Positions 1-10,200 of a stretch of 64,000 nucleotides of DNA are shown here, piece after piece. The DNA comes from Avena insularis. Lineage: Eukaryota; Streptophyta; Magnoliopsida; Poales; Poaceae. Position 1 is the first letter of the stretch. Every line of letters begins with the position of its first letter. The position numbers and the translations under genes are program-made. Location of the stretch: positions 122,319,503 through 122,383,502 of the forward strand of contig CM042692.1 of NCBI GenBank assembly GCA_023614405.1. Reading direction: 5' to 3'. Under the pieces are notes generated by a model. The model searched no databases. It saw only the letters and a list, made by a program, of their open reading frames with translations, and was not told the DNA's origin.

Positions 1-1925
1 ATTGTTGAAATGGTTTCATTGCTTTGTTTTCGAATATTTGAACTAGACATGGTGAGATTTTGGTTTGGGAAGGTTCCAATTATGAATCCACACTTGGAGG
101 AATTTTCCCATGATTTATTGGAGATTAAAAGTATTTCAAACAGTTAGTATTCCATTTCCGCCATTTAGGAAGAAGGGCAAAAAGAAATAGGGAAATTCTC
201 CAAAAATATTTATTCTTGAAGTGGGAAGTTAGGGCATGATATATATGCCTCAGATGTGCTTAAATTTAGGCAAGTGTTTTGGAGAAAAACAATCTTTCTT
301 TCATAGAAGGAGATTTGGAATTTTTGTCCCTTAAAAGCATTAAATAGGTTTTGGGCCATGATAATTATGGATAATATTTTATAAATTTATCTCTCCATGG
401 TATATGATGTCCATCCACCATGTGATACCTTGGGTTTTGCAAGTTTTACTTGATTTGGGTGGAAAGCAAGAGATATAGGATCTTAGGCATTGTTATTTTT
501 ATACCTTCAAAACATGGTTGGATCTTGGAGCTCAATTCTCCCCTTGGGGCATGGCTAGATGGATGGATAGACCAAGTGATGTAGATCACCATGGTACAGA
601 GGTTTGAGGTTTATCATGGTTGGGCTCTTCAAGAATTGATTCAAACTTTGAGTAAAATAAGGGTGCCAAAACAAATTATCAAATAGCCTTCTAAATCATG
701 TGGGTTTTGGAAGCACAAGGATCCAATTGGGGCAAGTGAAGTAGGTATTTATAGACCTTTATGAGTAGAACACAACCATGCAAGTAGTTGGTCCAAAGAA
801 GGTAGGATGAAGGTGTGAGCTTCTGACCAAGTAGGCTAGTTGGTAAGATTTGTAGGAAATATTATTTTCTTGCCTGCAAAACTATCAAGAACAAGTGGGT
901 TAGAGGATGGTATAGACAAGGGAAAGAGTGGGCCTTGGTAGTCACTAGAATGGTTTACAATATGGTTCAAGTGCATTACCAAAAATGCACAAGGGTTGAG
1001 AAAGAGAGGCATTCAAAAAGTGATGTTGAAACAGTTTCTAGACTTGGTCAAATTTAGCAGATTTAGGGGTTTTGACTAGAATAAGAGTGGGAATGTTTTT
1101 GATGGGTTGCAGGGTATCAAGGCATCATCAAGTGGATGTTGTTGAAGTGTAGATTGAGTAGAATAGATCCATGCTTGATATTGGTCTTCATTGACTTGGA
1201 AACTTCTAGAATGGATCTCAGAATTGATCGGGTTAAGGGTTTTAGATGATCACCTAGTGTCTAGAGATCAGATCCATCTTTTTATTCTTTCTTAGGGTGT
1301 TGTGATCTTCAAACCTCTTGATCCTAGTGGATGAGTACCTAGAGTAGATCATACTACTTGTTAAGCAGTCAAGTCAAATAGCAGATCAAGGCAACTCATC
1401 TTAGCAGATCAAGGTAACTCATCTTACAAGCAATTCAACTACTACTAGGGTTACCATCAAGCTTAGCTTGAGGTAAGGATGGGCATTTTGAAAGGTTGGA
1501 GTTTGAATAAGGTAAGAGTCCTTGGTATCTCTACCAAGAGTAGAGTTCAAAAGCTTTATAAAAAGGTTTTGGAAAACCTAGAGGTAAGAGTGGTTGAAGT
1601 TCTGTCTTGAAAACATAAGGAGATCGTATTATATAGCTCTCCATAGTTTTGTCAATAGGATCTAATAAAATAGTTAGGGTTGCAAAGGTATCTTGGCTCA
1701 GGTTTTGACATGCCAGAACATTTGAGAATATGTAAGAAAGATCCAAGACAGTTTTGTTAAATAGCTTTGGTCAACTAGGGTGAGGTAAGGAGTATATAAT
1801 ATGGAATACATACATATGCACAAGCGCAAGAAAGCACTACATTATTTAACAAGAAAAAGTTTTTGTTCCCCCTGATTTTTGCATTCTGGACAGCTAATCA
1901 GGGTTGCTGAAATTGGGATGTTACA
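1..1925 (-). mobile_element. LTR retrotransposon end fragment (likely gypsy LTR)
   Basis: Read on the minus strand, the right edge begins TGTAACATCCC (1925 down to 1915), the terminus used by many plant gypsy LTRs and also seen at 57494 in this window. No polypurine tract lies to its right, so this looks like the outer 5' end of a minus-strand element or solo LTR whose other end is outside the window. The interior is AT-rich, with no coding region I can recognise. The short ORFs here match nothing I know. The internal LTR boundary is not visible, so the extent is an inference from the terminal motif alone. Confidence 0.45.
1380..1426. repeat. 23-bp tandem direct repeat
   Basis: Two adjacent copies of AGCAGATCAAGG(C/T)AACTCATCTT lie at 1380-1402 and 1403-1425, with one substitution between them. 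They sit inside the putative LTR fragment and were probably made by replication slippage. Confidence 0.8.
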
Positions 1926-2640
1926 GCAAGTAGTTACTGTCATAGATAAAAATCAACCAGATAGAAATTATAATGGCATCATAAGAGAAATTATAGAGCA
2001 GGAATGCAAACCACGAGTGAACTACATAGTAGAGAACAGTTATGCCGTTGCTTAGGACGAACCAGGACCAGATAAGGAAGTAATGGCATCCCTTGTGAAC
2101 CTGTAGAATAAGCTATGCAAACCAACATGTTCATTGTTCCATTTTGAGCTCTATGCAAGAAAAAGGAAATAGTTAGTGATGCAGCTTTTGAAGAGCCAGA
2201 TGGCATTATGGCAACAACAAAATTATAATCGAATTAGTACGAAGAGTTTAAATGGTTACTACAAGATAGTAAAACGATGCCAAGGAGGAAATAATAGCCG
2301 GAACTAATCTCAGGACGAACCAGATAGATTCAGCAACTGTAGAGCAGGGAATCCACACTAATATTTTCCACTGACTATAGATTTTACAAGAATTACACGG
2401 TAGCAGGCAATTACTGTTGTATGGAGTAGCTAAGAACATGTGCATGAAAAAAGAATAGACATGTGCATGACTTGAAATTTGTAGAGCAGCGAATGCAAAC
2501 CAACATGTCTAATGACCTTGAATGTACTAGAACGAAGAACAGGCGTGCCTAGTGACTTGTATGTACTAGCATGATTACAAAAATGCAGTTCACTGCGACA
2601 GGCTTGAACCTGCTATACTGCTGACAAAACAAAAATGGGT
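1926..2640. other. Unassigned sequence
   Basis: AT-rich sequence with no recognisable coding region, terminal repeats or MITE. The short minus-strand ORFs at 1991-2206 and 2248-2445 have no family signature and are probably chance ORFs. Confidence 0.4.
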
Positions 2641-3250
2641 TGGAGATTAGGTTAACCTTGGTCGGAGAGGCGTCTAAGCATCGTCGTTACCATGCGAGTG
2701 ACGTCCAGGTCACCGAGCGTGTTGCAGTTCCGGTGGCTGTTGGCGTCGGGGAAGCAAATCTTGGGCGGTCGATGCCGGCTTGAATGCGGTGGACGAGAGT
2801 GTCGCTGAGGAAGATCCGGTGCAGTGAACGGTGACGGTCGTGCGGCTGATCTAGAGCGGTGGACATGGAACTCCTTGAACTAGATCACGTCAGGTGAACA
2901 CCGGTGAAGCAGATTCAGTATGGTTGGGTAGCTTTCGGCGGCGAGGAAGGAGAGCTTGGGAGGTCGATGACACCATCGGCAGCGAGGAAGCAGAGCTTGG
3001 GCGGTCAATGACGCCATCGGCATGGTGAACGACACCGCAGCTCCGGTGCAGTGACAGAGAGACCCAGTGAACTAGATCCAGTGGGTGAGCGCCGGTGAAG
3101 CGGCTCCGCGGTGACGCACGAGATCAAAGATCAAGCCGGTGCGCGCGGTGGACATGGAGGCGACAGAGGAGCTTGGGATTTTTGGGAGGGCCAATGGGAA
3201 AAATTGTGTGAATCGGGACCATAGTATAGGTGAATAGGAATATAATTACA
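2640..3250. other. GC-rich patch, possible gene-derived fragment
   Basis: This patch is clearly more GC-rich than its neighbours. It contains near-duplicate phrases, such as GAGCTTGGG(A/C)GGTC followed by TGACNCCATCGGC around 2950-3025. GC-rich islands of this type in grasses often come from 5' exons, possibly captured by a transposon. No long ORF is open on either strand, so I do not assign a gene. Confidence 0.3.
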
Positions 3251-3351
3251 ATCGTGCCCCCAAGTTACTGACTTTAGCTTGTCCATCTATCGTCTGAACA
3301 ATGGGTAGAATAGGAAATTTAAAGACAAAAGTTTTTGAAACAGAGGGGCGC

Positions 3352-3571
3352 GAAATGCTTCAAGGTCGGTGTGTGATATTGTCGCTCGATTGAGATTTGA
3401 ATTTGGCCCGCGTCTAGCTAATAATAATAGAAAAATGGTACTATCCGGTGGGAGATTTTGGCTCAAAGGTTTCGAATCGGTGGGGCAGGAAATGCTTCAA
3501 GGTCGGTGGGTGATTTTGCCGCTCGATTCAGATTTTGAATTTGGCTAGCGTCCATCTAGTAATAGAAAAAG
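3352..3571. repeat. Direct repeat pair, about 85 bp
   Basis: GAAATGCTTCAAGGTCGG begins at 3352 and again at 3489. The two copies stay similar through GCTCGATT, ATTTGAATTTGGC and an AATAGAAAAA tail, so the unit is about 85 bp with an offset of 137 bp. Function unknown. Confidence 0.75.
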
Positions 3572-3661
3572 GTAGTAGACCGTAACTTATCTGTCTAGGA
3601 ATTCAAAGCCGAGAGTCACATCAACTGATCATCCATATCCATACTAGTAAAAGGCACGTGA

Positions 3662-3753
3662 CACAATTTCCATACCACTATATAGTGCTTGACACTTCTT
3701 TTCAAAACAAAAACGACTATGTTGCTTCACAATTTCCATACCACTATATAGTG
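3662..3753. repeat. 26-bp direct repeat ending in CACTATATAGTG
   Basis: The phrase CACAATTTCCATAC followed by CACTATATAGTG occurs at 3662-3687 and 3728-3753. The last 12 bases are a perfect palindrome that also recurs across the low-copy-repeat zone from 11 to 25 kb, so this may be an outlying member of that family. Confidence 0.75.
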
Positions 3754-4500
3754 TGCGAATAACTTCGAACATCGGAAGTTGGATATAGATTGGCAAAACC
3801 CGACATTGTTGACCATTGGATCTCTTTTAATACATTTGATTATGTCATGTCTAGCATATAGAAGATCCCATTATTATTGGCCTCTAGCACCATGAATATA
3901 CTATGCACAGAAAGTACAGAGAACATGGTTTTGAATGCCACAAGCCAAGTTTCCAGATATAGTAGATAATGTTTTATGTACGATTTCCAAGTTTTATGAG
4001 TTTTCAAAGCTTATGAGCTAACTCGGACCACTCAAATGACTTTATGTCTCTATTAACAAAATCATGTCATATTTGAACTAGAAGCTCTAGAAAGTGGTAG
4101 ATTTCTATCGAAGTTCTCCAAAAAGCTTTTGGTGGTACGCATAAGGTAGTTAATATATCGAAAACAATCAAGAGTTTTGACAAATTCAACTTCCTGCTAA
4201 GAATTTGTATCTTGACAATTTTGAACCCGTTTTGAAACAATCACGGAAAAACAAATATTTACGCATGACATCCTATCACGTCACGTGTACAGCCTGCCAG
4301 GAAACTGATAACCATGGGATTTGACAACTTCTGGAAACCAGCCATGCCATATTTTCCCACCATGTATGAATATTATTAGGTTTCAACCCTGATGACCAAA
4401 AACGGTCATGGCCATATCAACATCATAGTTAATGTACTGTTCCCACATTAATTTGGTATATGGGTGCATCTTGGCGTAGTAGGAAATGTTGCCGGTGGGA
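3754..4500. other. Unassigned AT-rich sequence
   Basis: I see no gene, terminal repeat or MITE here. It lies between the small direct repeats and the 3' flank of the first F-box/SINA-like copy. Confidence 0.4.
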
Positions 4501-4529
4501 GTCTCAACATTGGGCCTATTTTTTTAACG

Positions 4530-5130
4530 GGCAAGGGACGAGTCTACCCTTTTTCTCCGAACACACTCTATCATTGGAGAAAGTAAGACTAACAATTAAG
4601 TCTGCATTTGTGTGCATACCTCGTTCTTATATCAATGCATGTGTGACCAACATATATGCAACCCAAGAAGCCTAGGACTCATCTAGATTGAGAAGGCCAT
4701 GTTTCAAAAGAAAAGCAAAACAATCTACTGTCATTGATCAAAACAAGTACTAGTACAAGAGTATTAGTTCTACAAAATAGTTTAATAATAGCAACAACAA
4801 CACATTTGAGAGATTCGGTAGCTTTTGAAAGATTCAGCAGTACATGCCATATTGTGCACTCGATCTGAATAATTCCCAGTACATAGGAATTATTACAAAA
4901 TATATTAGCAGTTGTAGAACTCCATACAAAATACTCGGTAGAAGTATAAAACTACTCTTAATAGAACCTTAATCTAGCTAGGAACGATTACATGTCCCAT
5001 CATATACTCCAAACATGCATGAGAGAAAGAGAGAGGTCAGAATCACCACAAGATCTGTATGCCAATGATTCAGCGTGTCCAGGTCGTGGCCGGGTAGCGT
5101 TTTTTTCCCGCCTGGCACGCTTCTCTCGTT
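4530..5130 (-). repeat. 3' flank shared with the other F-box/SINA-like copies
   Basis: Read on the minus strand, this segment carries the same landmarks found downstream of the copies at 27 and 30 kb: GGGACATGT, GTTCCTAGCTTA-like text, GTATTTTGTATGGAGTT, and a tail resembling TGAATCTTTCAA and the GTGTGTTCGGAGAAA motif. The gene was therefore duplicated as genomic DNA with its flank, not as a processed mRNA. Confidence 0.65.
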
Positions 5131-6108
5131 TTACCGTCGTTTGTGGATCCTCATAATAGGCTTTCCCCTATTCACCCTTAGCAAGATAGATATAAATTCA
5201 CGGACCTTTCTAGCCATTTCCACCACTCCGATTGTCAAAGGAATCTGCCACTAAAATAAATAAAGTAATTAATATTAGAACATAGGGACTAGAAAATTAC
5301 ATATACATTGATATTAGGATCATCAGGAAAATATTAAGATTTGATATCTCACAATGGGTTGATGTCGTCGTCGATCCAACATTGGAAATCTACGAGGAAC
5401 TCCGACCAACAATTGAGGAGCTTGACAATAAGTCCCCGCTACCGACAGGTAATGGTTGAGCGCCTCCAGCGCGGCTTCATCCGGCGGTTGCCCAATCTTT
5501 CGCTCAGAATCAAACTCGAGTGGATAGAACCCATGACAATCGACCAATCATGATATCCTCACCTTGTAGTCCTCCAATTCCCACGCCGTGGACCTTACGC
5601 GGCTAACGGACAGGACAATCTCCGTGTTGTGCCCATTAATCTGGCCGATGAACAGCATGCCCATCTTCCCGATGTCGATGACATTTGTTCTCCGCGAGCA
5701 CCCTGCAGGCACCGGCTTAGACGGGTCCCATTGTTTGACGCCGTAGAGGACTATGGGCACCTTGATCGAGTGGGTGGATTTGAGGTGCAGATACAACATT
5801 AATTTGTTACCGAACCAGTTGCATCCTTGCTCCGTGTAGAAAAATGGGCTGTGGATGCAAGAGATCATGTGGGCATAGAGTTCGTTGAAGGAGACCACTT
5901 CCGGGAAGTTGTAGTTCGGGTAGTTGTAACCTTCTCCGCCGATGACTTGGCGGTGTAGCTCCTTGGAGCATGCGGCCAGCCGGATGACGCTTTTAGTGTC
6001 GAGACGCTAAGCAATTTGGTTGACGATGTCGTCGCTGACCTTGTTAAAGCCGTTGAAACTTTGGCTCTTCCTCGAACCTCTCCAAATTTTGTACAAACGA
6101 TCCGCCAT
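5131..6108 (-). pseudogene. F-box-like/SINA-like protein, pseudogene copy 1
   Basis: The start is ATG at 6108 and the frame stays open to 5548 apart from one TAG at codon 34 (6009-6007). Codons about 23-55 resemble an F-box (VSDD, a hydrophobic run, RLDT, VIRLAACSKEL). Next comes a Cys/His segment (C, EQGC, H, H) like the SIAH/SINA zinc finger, then a module with DIGKMGMLF and GQINGH that resembles the SIAH substrate-binding (TRAF-like) fold. The frame breaks near 5548. The homologous reading resumes to a conserved donor, GTGAGATATC, at 5352, with an acceptor at 5246-5245 (108-nt intron) and a 37-codon last exon ending in TAA at 5131. F-box and SINA proteins act in ubiquitin ligases; any such role here is inference. 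Close paralogs lie at 27243 and 30554. The TAG and the later frame loss make it a pseudogene. Confidence 0.65.
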
Positions 6109-6430
6109 CACGTCGAGGAGGATTGGGGCGAGGGCGGATCTATGTAGAATTGTTTGGGTTTTTTTGGAGGAGAGGGGTGGTGGTCTAGAAGGAGAGATGC
6201 ACCGGGCGAGATGGCAAGGAAAATGTGTGATCAGCGCGGTGGAGAGGATCCCAAATGTGGCCAGGCAGTGTCGGCGAGTATGGATAAACTAAATGGAGAT
6301 GGGGAAGATGTGATGGCTCTTTGAAAGAGGTTTTTTCTTTTCTTGTAATTAATTAACCATGTCACCTCCTGGCGCAGCATAGTCTCATCAAGTCGGTTTG
6401 ACTAGACACATTATTTATTTACAGGTCCTA
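6109..6430 (-). promoter_or_regulatory. 5' leader and upstream region conserved with copy 2
   Basis: Read on the minus strand, this matches the segment just upstream of the 27243 copy: AAAAGAAAAAACCTCTTTC, AAGAGCCATC, CCCATCTCC, TTTAGTTTATCC, ACTCGCCGA, then CTCTCCTCCAAA and ACATAGATCC before the ATG. Similarity reaches at least AAGTGACATG-like text near 6400. It is probably the promoter and 5' UTR. I see no convincing TATA box. Confidence 0.5.
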
Positions 6431-6477
6431 TTGTTGTACTGTTTGCATAAGTAGGAGTAGTAGGTAGGAGTATAACT

Positions 6478-6625
6478 CTACCTCCGTCCCGAGGAATAAT
6501 AAGGCATCTTCGTTTTGGGTGTTTTTTCTTTGACCAAGATTTACTCTAAATATATAGTATAAAGAATGTTGGTAGAAAATTAGCATTATTGGAAAGTTTT
6601 ACTCTACCTCCGACAGTACGAGTAC
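6478..6625. mobile_element. Possible degenerate MITE remnant
   Basis: CTACCTCCGTCCCGAGGAAT at about 6480 and CTACCTCCGACAGTACGAG at about 6605 resemble Stowaway termini, but both read in the same direction, so no proper inverted pair can be shown. Probably two partial ends. Confidence 0.25.
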
Positions 6626-6795
6626 TAATTTTACACAAATTAATCAAGTGTATTAGTTACTCTATTTAATCGGTCAAATTTTACACAGTGTAATCAAGTA
6701 TGTCTCTTCTCGACACCCCCGCGCACACCTGCTAGTTGATCTCTCCCTCGTCCGAAGTGTGGCGCTCAGCACATGTGCCATGGTTAGGGTTGCGA

Positions 6796-6807
6796 GCGGG
6801 ATCCCGC
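6796..6807. repeat. Perfect 12-bp palindrome GCGGGATCCCGC
   Basis: This self-complementary 12-mer is GC-rich within an AT-rich context. It lies just left of a second, longer hairpin, in sequence that interrupts the low-copy repeat unit starting near 6720. Confidence 0.8.
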
Positions 6808-6821
6808 GAAAGTCCTGCCTC

Positions 6822-6865
6822 TAGTTCATTTTGAAGTTTTTATAGAAGTACTTCAAAATGAACTA
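6822..6865. repeat. 16-bp perfect inverted repeat with 12-nt loop
   Basis: The left arm TAGTTCATTTTGAAGT (6822-6837) is exactly complementary to the right arm ACTTCAAAATGAACTA (6850-6865). The 44-bp hairpin lies inside a segment that has no counterpart in the related repeat blocks at 10.3 and 20.4 kb. Confidence 0.85.
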
Positions 6866-7499
6866 TAAGTGGAACTTCTCCGGGATGCCGCTTTCAACTC
6901 TAACATTGGTACGACGGCTTTGTGTCTGTCTATTGTGTGTTCATCAGCTACATTGTGTTGGTGTGCATATGAAGGAACCACTTTGGGCGTTGGGTTGGGG
7001 CGGCGACAAAAAAGTAGTCGTGGATCAAACTTTTCGGGTTTCGATTTTTTCACTTGCTCCGTCCCAAACATCACATGGAATGTTATTACAAGGATCAACA
7101 CTCACAACACTAGATAAGGGATACTGTACTTGGTATGTATATATAAATATATACACGTAGGCAGCCCGAGAGAAGGCAGCCCGAGAGGGATGGAACGATG
7201 GTTATTATAAGCTACTATAGAAGAGATTATGGGGTTAGAGAAGGCAGCCCGAGAGGGCTGCAGCGAAGAGGTGTTGAAAGCAGTTCGATGTCAGAGCAAA
7301 GTTATGAAAAAAAAGATAGAAACAAAGTCGTCCTAGTACCATGGCACACGTGCGTAGCGCCACACTGTGCACGAGGGAGATATAAGCTAGCTGATGGGTG
7401 TGATGCAGCAAAGGAGAGAGTAGTATACAATTTATTTTCCTTGCATGGAGGAGGAGTAGCACACTGTAAGGCTGCAGGAGTCAGCACCATGCTGATTTT

Positions 7500-10200
7500 C
7501 TTTGTTAAGCAAGTACAAGTGGACCTCATAAAAAATAAAAATTGCATCCAAGTCCATGCATTTCGCACAAGGACCCTGAAACTTAGCAATGAAGTGTGTG
7601 TTTTGAGGTTTGCACATACTAGCGTTTATCGTGCTAAAGTAGAATCTTTCTAGATGCTAAGAATGGAAAAGAAGATCCAATGCTTAGCAATATTTGGATT
7701 TGTCTGTCTTGATCAAACATTCATTATTCCGTACACCATGCAGTGGTATATATGGTATTGTGAGAGATAAGAGACAAAATAAAGATAAGTTAAGAAGTAC
7801 TGCGAATGGCCGATCTAACTTTAGGTCTCGTAGGAGCGAGGTGCTCGAGAGTTAACATGGTCGGTGGAAGTACAGGTTACATCAAGGACCTCGTAAAAAA
7901 TAAAAAATTACATCCAAGTCCATGCATTTAGCACAAGGACCCTGAAACTGAGCAATGAAGTGTGTGTTTTGAGGTCTGCGCATACTAGCATTCATCCTGC
8001 TAAAGACTTTCAGTAGAATCTTTCTAGATGCTAAGAATGAAAAATAAGATCCAATGGTTGTTAGCAATGTTTAGATTTGCCAGTCTTGATCAAATGGTCA
8101 ATGGTTTATACACTCTATAGTGATGGTATGATATTGTAAGAGATAAGAGAAGATAAAGATAAGATAAGAAGTATTATAAATGGCCGATCTAATGGTAGGT
8201 CTCGTAGGAGCGAGGTGCTTGAGAATTAACATGGTCGGTGGAAGTACAAGTTACATCAAGGACCTCATGAAAATGATAATTATTGCATCCAAGTCCATGC
8301 ATTTATTAGCACAAAGACCCTGAAACTGAGAGCAATGAAGTGTGTGTTTTGAGGTCTGCGCATATACTAGCGTTCATCGTGCTAAAAACTATAAGTAGAA
8401 TCTTTCTAGATGCTAAGAATGGAAAAGAAGATCCAGCAGTTGGCAATGTTTGGATTTGCTACTCTTGATCCAACGGTCAATGTTCAAAGTTAATTCGTAC
8501 ACTATGAAGTGATTTATTGTATTCTAAGAGATAAGAAACGATAAAGAGAAGATAAGAAGTACTGCAAATGGCCTATCAAATGGTAGGTCTCGTAGGAGAG
8601 AGGTGCTTGAGACTTAACACGGTCGGTGGAAGTACAAGTTACATTAAGGACCTCATAAAATGAAAATTGCATCCAAGTCCACGCATTTAATGGAACAAGG
8701 ACCCTGGAAACTGAGCAATGGAGTTTGTGTTTTGAGGTTTGCGCATACTAGCATTCATCGGGCTAAAGTAATCCCTCCAACCCAAATTAGTTTACTTAGT
8801 TTTATCTAGATTCAGACGTATCTAACACCAAAACAAGTCTAGATACATTCGAATCTAGACAAATCTAAGTCAACTAATTTGGGTCGGAGGGAGTAGATTC
8901 TTTCAAGATTCTAAGAACGGAAAAGAAGATCTAGTGTTTGGCAATGTTTGGATTTGCTAGACTTGATCCAACGGTCAATGTTCAAAGTTAATCCATACAC
9001 TATGCAGTGATTTATTGTATTGTAAGAGATAAGACACGATAAAGAGAAGATAAGAAGTATTGCGAATCGCCTACCAAATGGTAGGTCTCGTAGGAGAGAG
9101 GTGCTTGAGAGTTAACACGGTCAGTGGAAGTACAAGTTACATCAAGGACCTCATAAAAATGAAAATTGCATCCAAGTTCAAGCATTTAGTAGCACAAGGA
9201 CCCTGAAAACTGAGTAATTGAGTTTGTGTTTTTAGGTTTAGGCATAGTAGCGTTCATCGTGCTAAAGTAGAATCTTTCTAGATGTTAATAATGGAAAAGA
9301 AGATCAAGAGGTTGGCAATGTTTGGATTTTCTAGTCTTGATCCAACAGTCAATGTTCAAAGTTAATCCATACACTATGCAGTGGTTTATTGTATTGTAAG
9401 AGATAAGACACAATAAACAGAAGATAAGAAGTACTGCGAATGTCTATCAAATGGTAGGTCTCGTAGGAGAGAGGTGCTTGAGAGTTAACACAGTCAGTGA
9501 AAGTACAAGTTACATCAAGGACCTCATAAAAATGAAAATTGCACCCAAGTCCATGCATTTATTAGCACAGGGACCCTAAAAACTGAGCAATGGAGTTTGT
9601 GTTTTTAGGTTTGCGCATAGTAGCATTCATCATGCTAAAGTAGAATCTTTCTAGATGCTAAGAATGGAAAAGAAGATCAAGAGGTTGGCAATGTTTTGAT
9701 TTGCTAGTCTTGATCCAACGGTCAATGTTCAAAGTTAATCCGTACACTATGCAGTTGTTTATTGTATTGTAAGAGATAAGACACGATAAAGAGAAGATAA
9801 GAAGTACTACGAATGGCCTATCAAATGGTAGGTCTCGTAGGAGATAGGTGCTTGAGAGTTAAGACGGTCAGTGGAAGTACAAGTTACATCAAGGACCTCA
9901 TAAAAAATGAAAATTGCATCAAGTCCATGCATTTATTAGCACAGGGACCCTGAAAAATGAGCAATGGAGTTTGTGTTTTTAGGTTTGCACATACTAGCGT
10001 TTATCATGCTAAAGTAGAATCTTTCTAGATGCTAAGAATGGAAGAGAAGATCAAGAGGTTGGCACTGTTTGGATTTGCTAGTCTTGATCCAACGGTCAAT
10101 GTTCAAAGTTAATCCGTACACTATGAGGTGGTTTATTGTATTGTATTGCAAGAGATAAGACACGATAAAGACAAGAAAATAAGTACAGTACTGCGAATGG
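7500..10200. repeat. Tandem array A, diverged units of about 375-387 bp
   Basis: The anchor ACATCAAGGACCTC (one copy reads ACATTAAGG) recurs at about 7877, 8254, 8641, 9139, 9512 and 9886, preceded by a related partial copy at about 7525. Spacings are 377, 387, 498 (this unit holds a MITE), 373 and 374 bp. Each unit also contains GCATCCAAGTCCATGCATTT, GTGTTTT(G/T)AGGTTTG, TCTAGATGCTAAGAATGG, GATCCAACGGTCAATGTTC and a CACTATNNAGTG-type palindrome, followed by runs of GATAAGA. Divergence between units is visible everywhere, so the array is not young. No conserved reading frame runs through the units. Confidence 0.85.
8769..8895. mobile_element. Stowaway-type MITE
   Basis: A 123-bp element (8771-8893) sits between TA target duplications (8769-8770, 8894-8895). 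Its ends, ATCCCTCCAACCCAAATTAG and the complement of CTAATTTGGGTCGGAGGGAG, form a long terminal inverted repeat typical of Tc1/mariner Stowaway MITEs. It lengthens one unit of tandem array A from about 375 to 498 bp, so it inserted after that unit formed. Confidence 0.9.

Larger units (their letters stand above)
6720..7500 (+). repeat. Low-copy repeat block, opposite orientation to the 10.3 and 20.4 kb blocks
   Basis: The GATCTCTCCCTCGTCC...TGTGGCGCT portion, the GGTACGACGGCT portion and the GGAACCACTTTGG portion match the reverse complement of 10210-10500 and 20290-20580. The AGTTCGATGTCAGAGCAAAG portion at about 7280 matches the reverse complement of about 10600. ORFs across this block (6858-7160, 7198-7653 and their opposites) conflict in frame and are not conserved, so I treat them as chance ORFs. 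Confidence 0.6.

Noticed and set aside
7198..7653. 151-codon plus-strand ORF
   Set aside because: Lies within repeat units, and the frame is broken in every other unit of the array.
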